From assembly GCA_017458675.1 (NCBI GenBank), contig JAFTAM010000032.1, positions 1 through 60,043 on the forward strand: DNA of 60,043 nt, in the 5' to 3' direction. The DNA is from a bacterium (lineage in GTDB: Bacteria; Vulcanimicrobiota; Xenobia; Xenobiales; Xenobiaceae). Both the position numbers and the translations under genes were made by a program. Numbering within the stretch: the stretch's first letter is position 1; each line of letters begins with the position of its first letter. The notes under the pieces are model-generated. The model ran no database searches. It was given only the letters and a program-made list of their open reading frames with translations, and was not told the origin of the DNA. Of this stretch, positions 18,945 to 25,669 are shown one piece after another.

Positions 18945-19424
18945 TTGTTTAACGCAAAACGCAGTACCGCTTTGATTCTGGCTCTGGCTTTTCTGTTTGT
19001 GCTGGGCTTTTCCGCCCCTTCCCGGGCCGACGATCTCGGTACAGTAGCCAAGACCTTTTTTGCCAAACTGGTAAATGGCCAGTCGGTATGGAGTATGATT
19101 ACCAAGCAAAGTCAGGAAATCCTGATCCAGGAAATTATGAAGGATGCTCAGAGTGAAGCCGGCGAGTCCGGGGCTGATCCCAAGGAGATTGAAGCCTTTG
19201 TGAGACAGGAAATGGCCGATGAAAACAGCGAGATGTCTAAAGAGGCCTGGCTGGAAATGAAAAAGGCGCTGGCAGACGAAGGGATTCCTAACATAAAGGA
19301 CATAAAAGTTGACGGCGATTCTGCTCTTGTGACATTGGACGACGAAAGCGTCTTTAAGTTTTTCAAAGAGGGCGGCGTCTGGAAGGCCGGCTTAATGGAA
19401 ACCGTTGCTGATTATACTGAATAA
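18945..19424 (+). CDS. Small exported protein, 159 aa, TTG start
   Basis: Close paralogue of the 17513 gene: matching signal peptide ('STALILALAFL', ending SRADD) and matching 'QSVWSMITKQSQEI' and 'GGVWKAG' blocks. GGAGG at 18932-18936 lies eight bases before the TTG at 18945, the same position as the ATG of the paralogue, which makes this TTG the likely start. The open frame continues upstream to 18861, but those residues look non-coding. A terminator follows at 19448. Function unknown; NTF2-like fold suspected. Confidence 0.8.
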   Translation: MFNAKRSTALILALAFLFVLGFSAPSRADDLGTVAKTFFAKLVNGQSVWSMITKQSQEILIQEIMKDAQSEAGESGADPKEIEAFVRQEMADENSEMSKEAWLEMKKALADEGIPNIKDIKVDGDSALVTLDDESVFKFFKEGGVWKAGLMETVADYTE

Positions 19425-19447
19425 GCTTTATTGATACTGACAAAGCG

Positions 19448-19489
19448 GCCGGCCTTATTTATTTTTTGAATAATACCGGCTTTTTTTTT
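19448..19489 (+). terminator. Intrinsic terminator after 18945 gene
   Basis: GCCGG (19448-19452) with CCGGC (19476-19480), an A/T-rich inner stem and nine T downstream. Similar in sequence to the terminator at 18009-18044, which supports duplication of the gene together with its terminator. Confidence 0.7.
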
Positions 19490-19536
19490 ATTATTCGGGA
19501 TGATGGCAGAATGCGGCAGTCTGAAATATCCGGGGA

Positions 19537-20526
19537 CTAAAATACTCCGGGCAGAGGACTGCCGCATTTTTTACAGATGCGCTTTTCGGCGTCAAGGCCT
19601 TTGAGTACGCCTTTCCAGCGGCCTCGCTCAATCAGAACTGCGCCGCAGTCCGCACAGTGGGTGCTGCGGTTGTCCGGGTCGTAAATATTGCCGGTATAGA
19701 CGTATTTTAAGCCGCTTTTTCGGGCTGTACGGGCGGCGCTGATGACCGTGTCCGGGGGAGTATGCGGCAGATCGGTCAGCTTGTAGGCGGGATGGAAGGC
19801 GCTGAGGTGGAGGGGGACCTGCTCGCCCAGCTCGGAAGCGATCCACTCGGCCAGCGCGGAGATTTCCTGCTGAGAGTCGTTGAGGCCGGGAATGAGCAGG
19901 GTGGTAATTTCCAGCCAGCAGGCGGTCTCTTTTTTGATGTACTTTAAGGTTTCCAAAACGACATTGATATCGGCCTGACAGTATTTTTTGTAAAAGGCCG
20001 GACTGAAAGCTTTGAGATCGATGTTGGCCCCGTCCATGTGGGCGAAAAATTCCCGTCGGCCTTCGGGATTGACGTAGCCGGCGCTGACGGCGACGCTTTT
20101 TAAGCCGAGCTTATGAGCTTCTTTGGCGCAGTTTATAGCGTAGTCGCTCCAGATTAAGGGCTCGTTGTAGGTAAAGGCTATTCCCTGGCAGTCTTTGCGC
20201 AGGGCCAGTTCGGCTGCCTGGCGGGGGGCCAGCCTGTATCCGGCCTGAGAGAGATCGCGGTTTTTGCTCAGATGAAAATTCTGGCAGAAGAGGCAGCCCA
20301 TGTTGCAGCCCAGAGTTCCGAAGGACAGCACCTCAGAGCCGGGCAGGAAATGGTAGAGAGGCTTTTTCTCGACAGGATCGATGGCTATTCCGGCGGCATG
20401 GCCGTAAAGGCTGTCGACAATTTTTCCGCCGAGATTTTGGCGGGCAAAGCAAAAACCGCGCTGTCCCGGCTTCAGCCGGCAGCCTCGGGGACAGTGGGCG
20501 CATTTAAGGCGTACTTCTTCGGGCAT
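19537..20526 (-). CDS. amrS: AmmeMemoRadiSam-system radical SAM enzyme, 329 aa
   Basis: The radical SAM motif CNMGCLFC holds Cys74, Cys78 and Cys81. Upstream is the cysteine-rich opening (Cys9, Cys12, Cys16, Cys26) and downstream a C-terminal CxxC pair of pairs, together the signature of the AmrS / PFL-activase-like family. In other genomes this enzyme accompanies AMMECR1 (AmrA) and Memo (AmrB), and its reaction is not settled. Neither partner is in the window. GAGG lies eight bases before the ATG. It appears to be a single-gene unit. Confidence 0.88.
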   Translation of the reverse strand: MPEEVRLKCAHCPRGCRLKPGQRGFCFARQNLGGKIVDSLYGHAAGIAIDPVEKKPLYHFLPGSEVLSFGTLGCNMGCLFCQNFHLSKNRDLSQAGYRLAPRQAAELALRKDCQGIAFTYNEPLIWSDYAINCAKEAHKLGLKSVAVSAGYVNPEGRREFFAHMDGANIDLKAFSPAFYKKYCQADINVVLETLKYIKKETACWLEITTLLIPGLNDSQQEISALAEWIASELGEQVPLHLSAFHPAYKLTDLPHTPPDTVISAARTARKSGLKYVYTGNIYDPDNRSTHCADCGAVLIERGRWKGVLKGLDAEKRICKKCGSPLPGVF

Positions 20527-20574
20527 AGCGCAGGCCTCATCTGTTTCTTGTCAGTAGGGTAAAGAATACAAGGT

Positions 20575-20690
20575 TTAAGCATACATGTTAAATATAGGTT
20601 TATCCTTTGCGCGAAAGCGAGCGTCCGAGCTCCGGCTGCGGCGAGCCGCGAGCGGGCGCAAAGGAAAACCGGCATAACGAATGATATGCA
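20575..20690 (-). repeat. Dispersed repeat, degenerate copy C
   Basis: Shares with copy B the flank GCATACAT, a GGTTTATCCTTTGCGC...GCGCAAAGGAAAACC inverted pair around a CGAGCG-rich core, and an outer ATGATATGC-like edge. The core sequence differs but the architecture is kept. It has the same orientation as copy B. Confidence 0.5.
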
Positions 20691-20726
20691 AAGGAGGTCC
20701 CCTTGAGCAGGGAGACCTCCTTTTAT
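20691..20726. terminator. Intrinsic terminator between ygfK and amrS
   Basis: AAGGAGGTC (20691-20699) pairs with GACCTCCTT (20714-20722), followed by TTATTTTA on the + strand. It marks the end of the ssnA-ygfK unit, although the T run is stronger in the + direction. Confidence 0.55.
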
Positions 20727-20749
20727 TTTATGACGTTAAGCTGAGCAGA

Positions 20750-23740
20750 CTATAAGAGCCAGGCGTATTTGGCTTCCAAGGTCCTGAGCAGCTTTTCGAT
20801 GTTGACGTCGATTTCGTCCTTGCCGATGACGGCCGCGGCGATTTCGCCGTTCTCGGTCATGCGGATCAGGAATTTGCCGGGGGATACGCGGTAGAAGCCG
20901 GGCAGCTCGCTGCCTCTGAACTCCGTCTCGGTGGCGAAGAGGCTGAACTTCTCGCGGTAAGGATCGCTGCTGTAGGGGCAGAACATCGTGCAGTTGCCGC
21001 AGTAGTTGCACATCTGATCGATATGCAGAATTACCGGCTTGGCAATGCCCTCGACCTCGATGGCCTGATAGGCGCGGTTGGGGCAGACCTGGACGCAGTT
21101 CTCGCAGACCGTATTGCAGCTCAGGCAGCGCTCTTTCTCGAGATAGGCCTGGCTGTAGGGAGCCAGGACGCCGCGCTTGTGGCTGACTTCCTCAATGGTG
21201 ATTGAGGCTGCGGCGGGAATTTCGTACTTGTAAGGACCGGCGATGTGCTCGGAAACCTTGAGCGCGTCGGCAATGCCCTTGACCACGGTAGCGGGTCCGG
21301 CCTTGGCGTCGCCGACGACATAGACGCCGGGATTGCCGCAGGCTTCGAGGTGCTCGTCGAGGCAGACCGCGCCTTTTTCGTTGAGCTTGAGACCCTGAGC
21401 TTCAAAGAAGCTGCCGTCGACCTTTTCGCCAACGGCGGCAATTAAGGTCTGGCAGGGGATGACGACCGTCTCTTCGGTTTCGACGGGAGCGCGTCGGCCG
21501 GAGGCGTCGGGAGCGCCCAGCACCATGCGGCGGCAGACGAGTTTGCCGTCCTTGAAGGACTTGGGAGCGAGCAGCTCGGCGAACTTGACGCCGTCTTCCA
21601 GAGCCATGACCAGCTCTTCCTCGTCGGCGGGCATGTTGCGGCGGTCGCGGCGGTAAACCAGGGTGACCTCTTTGACGCCTTCCAGGCGCTTGGCGGCGCG
21701 GGCGGCGTCCATGGCGGTGTTGCCGCCGCCGACGATGACGACGCTTTCACCCTCGGCCTTAAAGGTTCCGGCCTTGGCTTCGCGGAGGAAGTCGATTACG
21801 TTGACAGCCTTGCCTTCTTCAAGTCTGAGCGTGCCAGGCTTGTAAGCGCCGACGGCGTAAACGACCTTGGAGAAGCCCTGGGCCTTCAGATCCTTGAGAG
21901 CGGGAGCTTCGGCGTTAAGCTTAATTTCGCAGCCGGTCGCTTCCAGCAGAGCGATGTCGCGCTTAATGAAGCACTCGGGAATTCTGAACTCGGGAATGAC
22001 CCAGCTGACGATGCCGCCCAGACGGGAGGTCTTCTCAAACAGGGTTACGGCGCAGCCCTGGCGGGAGAGCATGAAAGCGGCGGCCATACCGGCGGGACCT
22101 CCGCCGACGACGGCGACCTTTTCGCCTTTGGCGGCCTTTCCGGCGGCTTTTTCTTTAATCTCGGCGGCGATCTCGTCGACAGCCTGCTTGGCGGCGGTCA
22201 GCTTGGCCTGGCGGATATGCACGGCATCCTCATAGAAGTTGCGGGTGCACTTGTTCTGACAGGTGTGCGGGCAGATCGTGCCGGTAATGAAAGGCAGGGG
22301 GTTGCGGGCGGTGATGACGCGCAGAGCCTCGGCATACTTGCCCAGGCCGACCAGGCGCACGTACTCGGGGATGTCCTGCTCAATGGGGCAGCCGTGAGAG
22401 CAGGGCGCGATGAAGCAGTCGAATTTGGGAACCTTGGCCTCAATCTTGCGGGAGGGCAGAGGCTTGATAGCCTTGAGGTGATGGACGTTGGTGCGGGCGC
22501 TGACGGCCAGCTCCTTTACCGCTCCGACCTTGACGCACTTAAAGGGCGTATAGCCGACCTTGGCCAGTTTTTCAGCCATCTGAGTGCAGCGCTGATAGCC
22601 GCCGGGCTTGAGAACGGTGGTGGCGAAGGTGATGGGCCAGATCCCCGCCTCGAAGAGGGGAGCGATATTGAAGAAATCGGCGCCGCCGGAATAAGAGATG
22701 CGCATATTGCCGTCAAAGGTCTCGGAAATGCGCTTGGCCAGCTCGACGGTCAGAGGATAGAGCGAGCGGCCGCTCATGTACATTTCATTGCCGGGCAGCT
22801 CGTTATGGGCGATATCTACCGGGAACGTGTTGGTGAGCTTGAGGCCGAAGCTGACATTGTTCTCCTTGGCCAGCTTTAGCAGGCGGGTGAACATGGGGAC
22901 GGCGTCCTTCCACTGCAGGTCGGTGCGGAAGTGGTTGTCGTCAAACTGAATATAGTCGTAGCCCATGCCGTCCAAAGTGCGGCGGGCGAAATCGTAGCCC
23001 AGCAGAGTGGGATTGCACTTTACGAACGTATTTAATTTCTTGGTATCGATCAGATAGGAGGCGATCTTTTCGATCTCCTGGGGCGGGCAGCCGTGCAGGG
23101 TCGAAAGGGTGATGGAGCGGCAGATGTGAGGATTGACGTTTTTAACGTATTCCTCGTTTAAGCCGGGCAGCAGATCGAGATGATCCAGGGCCCACTGCCT
23201 GCATTCCTTCCAGACGGGATGCTCGGAAGCGTCTTTGAGACCTTCGATGAAGTTGTCGATTTTGGGAGAGGTTATGCCTTTGTAGTCATAGCCGACGCTC
23301 ATATTGAAGACGAAGCCGTCGGGATCGCCCCAGCCGAACTGGGCGCTTAAAAGCTTCAGCGCCCACCAGGCTCTGACGTACTCGGCGAAAGCGTCCTCGA
23401 CGCGCAGCTCGGTGGACCACTCGACGTTGTAGCATTCGTCGGCGGCGTTGATGCAGGGTTTGGCCACGGGCAGGTCTTCGCCGTCCAGAGTCTGGACGGT
23501 CTTGAGTTCGAAGAAGCGGCAGCCTGCATAGTAAGAGGCGATGATATTCTGGCTGAGCTGGGTGTTTGGGCCGGCGGCGGGGCCGAAGGGGGTCTCCAGC
23601 TTCTCTCCGAAAATTTCCAGGGTCTGGCCGTCGGGACGGTAGCGGCGGTCGAGCGAAAAGACCTTGCCGGTCTGCTTGTATTCGCCTAAAATGCGGGTCA
23701 TTAAAGCGCCGAAGGCGATAGGGGTCATTCTGTCGGACAT
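20750..23740 (-). CDS. ygfK: YgfK-type flavin/iron-sulfur oxidoreductase ('putative selenate reductase subunit'), 996 aa
   Basis: A dihydroorotate-dehydrogenase-like barrel covers about residues 1-420. A cysteine-rich linker follows (CSHGCP near 450, CPHTCQNKC near 492). Next comes a GltD-like FAD/NAD(P)H unit with VVGGGPAGMAAA (about 546) and IVGGGNTAMDAA (about 668). C-terminal ferredoxin cysteines lie near 870 (CLSCNTVCENC) and 911 (CNYCGNC). In E. coli and gut anaerobes ygfK sits with ssnA in purine/uric-acid catabolism clusters linked to selenium-dependent molybdenum hydroxylases. 'Selenate reductase' is a historical name. AAGGAG precedes the ATG. It is the second gene of the ssnA-ygfK pair, 108 bp downstream. 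Confidence 0.93.
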   Translation of the reverse strand: MSDRMTPIAFGALMTRILGEYKQTGKVFSLDRRYRPDGQTLEIFGEKLETPFGPAAGPNTQLSQNIIASYYAGCRFFELKTVQTLDGEDLPVAKPCINAADECYNVEWSTELRVEDAFAEYVRAWWALKLLSAQFGWGDPDGFVFNMSVGYDYKGITSPKIDNFIEGLKDASEHPVWKECRQWALDHLDLLPGLNEEYVKNVNPHICRSITLSTLHGCPPQEIEKIASYLIDTKKLNTFVKCNPTLLGYDFARRTLDGMGYDYIQFDDNHFRTDLQWKDAVPMFTRLLKLAKENNVSFGLKLTNTFPVDIAHNELPGNEMYMSGRSLYPLTVELAKRISETFDGNMRISYSGGADFFNIAPLFEAGIWPITFATTVLKPGGYQRCTQMAEKLAKVGYTPFKCVKVGAVKELAVSARTNVHHLKAIKPLPSRKIEAKVPKFDCFIAPCSHGCPIEQDIPEYVRLVGLGKYAEALRVITARNPLPFITGTICPHTCQNKCTRNFYEDAVHIRQAKLTAAKQAVDEIAAEIKEKAAGKAAKGEKVAVVGGGPAGMAAAFMLSRQGCAVTLFEKTSRLGGIVSWVIPEFRIPECFIKRDIALLEATGCEIKLNAEAPALKDLKAQGFSKVVYAVGAYKPGTLRLEEGKAVNVIDFLREAKAGTFKAEGESVVIVGGGNTAMDAARAAKRLEGVKEVTLVYRRDRRNMPADEEELVMALEDGVKFAELLAPKSFKDGKLVCRRMVLGAPDASGRRAPVETEETVVIPCQTLIAAVGEKVDGSFFEAQGLKLNEKGAVCLDEHLEACGNPGVYVVGDAKAGPATVVKGIADALKVSEHIAGPYKYEIPAAASITIEEVSHKRGVLAPYSQAYLEKERCLSCNTVCENCVQVCPNRAYQAIEVEGIAKPVILHIDQMCNYCGNCTMFCPYSSDPYREKFSLFATETEFRGSELPGFYRVSPGKFLIRMTENGEIAAAVIGKDEIDVNIEKLLRTLEAKYAWLL

Positions 23741-23848
23741 AGATGCTCCTTGAAAAACTGAATTTTTGCGGAAAAGCGGAATCCCGAAAACTGTTTCTGA
23801 GATTCCGCCGCGGAATTATGTTGGCTTAATTCTTTCTCTGCCGGACGC

Positions 23849-25177
23849 TTAAGCGTTGACGGATTCCCAGAGCTTGGCGGCGCTCTGACGGCAGCGCTTC
23901 ATCAGATCGGCTTCGTCGATAACCAGGATTTTGCGATCCTTCATCAGGACTTTGCCGTTGCAGACGGTGTGGGTGACGCAGCGGCCGTTCATGCCGAAGA
24001 GGATGTGGCCGTTGCAGTTGTTTCCGTCCATGGGGGTTAAAGGATCGTAGTCGGTGACGATGATATCGGCGTAAGCGCCTTCTTTCAGGACGCCCAGAGG
24101 CTTTCTGAAGAAGCGGTTGGCGATCTTGGCGTTGTTCTCAAAGAGCATGGCGGGAATCTCGCCCCAGGCTACGGTGGGATCGCAGAGGTGATGCTTGTGG
24201 ATGATGTTGCCCACTTTGTAGCTTTCCAGCATGTCGTTGGTGTAGCCGTCGGTGCCCAGGCCCAGCATGACGCCTTTCTTGAAGAGCTGGATAACCGGAC
24301 CGCAGCCTACGGCGTTGCCCATGTTGGACTCGGGATTGTGGACGACCATGGAATCGGTCTCTTTGAGGAGATCCATTTCCGCCGGATTGACGTGGACGCA
24401 GTGGACTGCCAGAGTCTTGGGGCCTAAAATGCCCTGCTCGTAGAGGCGGTTGACGATCCGCTTGCCGTATTTCTTCAGCGAGTCGGCTACGTCGGCGGGA
24501 CCTTCGGCCACATGGACGTGGAAGCCGGCTTCGGTTCCCTTATGCTCGGCGCAGAAGGCCAGAGTCTCGTTGCTCAGGGTGAAGGCGGCGTGGAGGCCCA
24601 TCATGGCGTGGAGCATGTCGCTGTCGTCCTTGGCGGCTCTGTCGATCATGCGCTCGTTTTCCAGGACGGCTTCTTCCATCTTCTTCTGACCGTCGCGGTC
24701 GGAGACCTCATAGCATACGCAGGCGCGCACGCCCATCTCTTTGGCGGGATCGGCGATTTTGTCAAGACTGCCGGGGATCTCGAAGTAGCTGGCATGGTGG
24801 TCAAAGCAGGTGGTGACGCCGTTTTTGATGCAGTCGGCAAAGACCGCATAGGCGGAAAGTTCGTCGTTTTCAAGGGTGAGCTTGCGGTCGAGCCGCCACC
24901 AGAGGCCCTCGAGAATGTCGGAGAAGTTTTTGGGATTGTAGCCCTTTAAAGCCATGCCGCGGGCAAAGGCGCTGTAAATGTGGTTGTGGGTATTGATGAG
25001 GCCGGGCATTATGACGCCGCCGTGAGCGTCGATAAATTCGGCTTCCGGATATTTGGCCTTCAAATCCTCGTAATTGCCGACTTCTTTAATTAAATTTCCT
25101 TCAGTAACGACGGCGCCGTTCTCAAAGAACTTGCTTCCGTCGCGGGTAATCAGTCTTCCGTTGCCTATAAGCAGCAT
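23849..25177 (-). CDS. ssnA: SsnA-type amidohydrolase, 442 aa
   Basis: A metal-dependent amidohydrolase of the chlorohydrolase/guanine-deaminase kind. Seen: metal-binding HNH at residues 64-66, further metal or substrate residues in HVHVAEG (about 220) and VHCVHVN, and LGTDGYTND near 310. The ATG at 25177 has GGAGG six bases upstream and is chosen over an upstream frame extension. SsnA partners with YgfK in anaerobic purine breakdown. The exact substrate is unproven. A hairpin (23776-23783 with 23801-23808) lies between the two genes. Confidence 0.93.
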   Translation of the reverse strand: MLLIGNGRLITRDGSKFFENGAVVTEGNLIKEVGNYEDLKAKYPEAEFIDAHGGVIMPGLINTHNHIYSAFARGMALKGYNPKNFSDILEGLWWRLDRKLTLENDELSAYAVFADCIKNGVTTCFDHHASYFEIPGSLDKIADPAKEMGVRACVCYEVSDRDGQKKMEEAVLENERMIDRAAKDDSDMLHAMMGLHAAFTLSNETLAFCAEHKGTEAGFHVHVAEGPADVADSLKKYGKRIVNRLYEQGILGPKTLAVHCVHVNPAEMDLLKETDSMVVHNPESNMGNAVGCGPVIQLFKKGVMLGLGTDGYTNDMLESYKVGNIIHKHHLCDPTVAWGEIPAMLFENNAKIANRFFRKPLGVLKEGAYADIIVTDYDPLTPMDGNNCNGHILFGMNGRCVTHTVCNGKVLMKDRKILVIDEADLMKRCRQSAAKLWESVNA

Positions 25178-25669
25178 TTCTCGACCTCCGGTCTGCAAAA
25201 TTTTAGCTTTAAAAATTTAACAAACTGCAGGTTTATCCTTTTTATTCAGGCAGAAACCGACGCTCGCTTCGCAAAAAAATAACGGACGGCGGCGCTTCGT
25301 ATCTTTGCGGCCGTCTCGCCGAATCATGCGCTCTTTGTCCTGCGTGGGGCGTTTCGTTTGCGGCGCTTTTGCCCGACTTGAGCAAAGCCTGTTATGTCCG
25401 TTCGGGCGGTGCGGGAACGCTGACCCCAGCCGAGGAATTCGTCTCTCCTCCCGACGTTCTCCGGCAGGTTCGGCGCGCCCTCGGCGGACCTGAAAAGATT
25501 TAAGGAATGTCGGCATGTTATTTTCTTAATGTGTAAAAATTAGAGACGGGCCTGCGCGATCCTGAGGCAAAGGCATCCTGAGGCAGAAAAGGCCAGCCTT
25601 CAGGATTAGGTGTTTACATATTTTTATAGCGGCGTTTCAGACGGTTGGCTATAATTTAAGGAGGTCGGA
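25178..25669. other. 492-bp intergenic region between divergent genes
   Basis: No gene is visible. 25262-25500 is GC-rich with many CGC/GCG words. 25219-25262 shares GTTTATCCTTT and ACCGACGCTCGCTTCGC with the dispersed repeat and may be a worn copy. 25580-25669 is A/T-rich and should hold the start signals of the 25670 gene. Confidence 0.4.

Noticed and set aside
25650-25655. TATAAT as promoter of the 25670 gene
   Set aside because: Transcription would begin inside or after the AAGGAGG, leaving no usable ribosome-binding site; probably chance.
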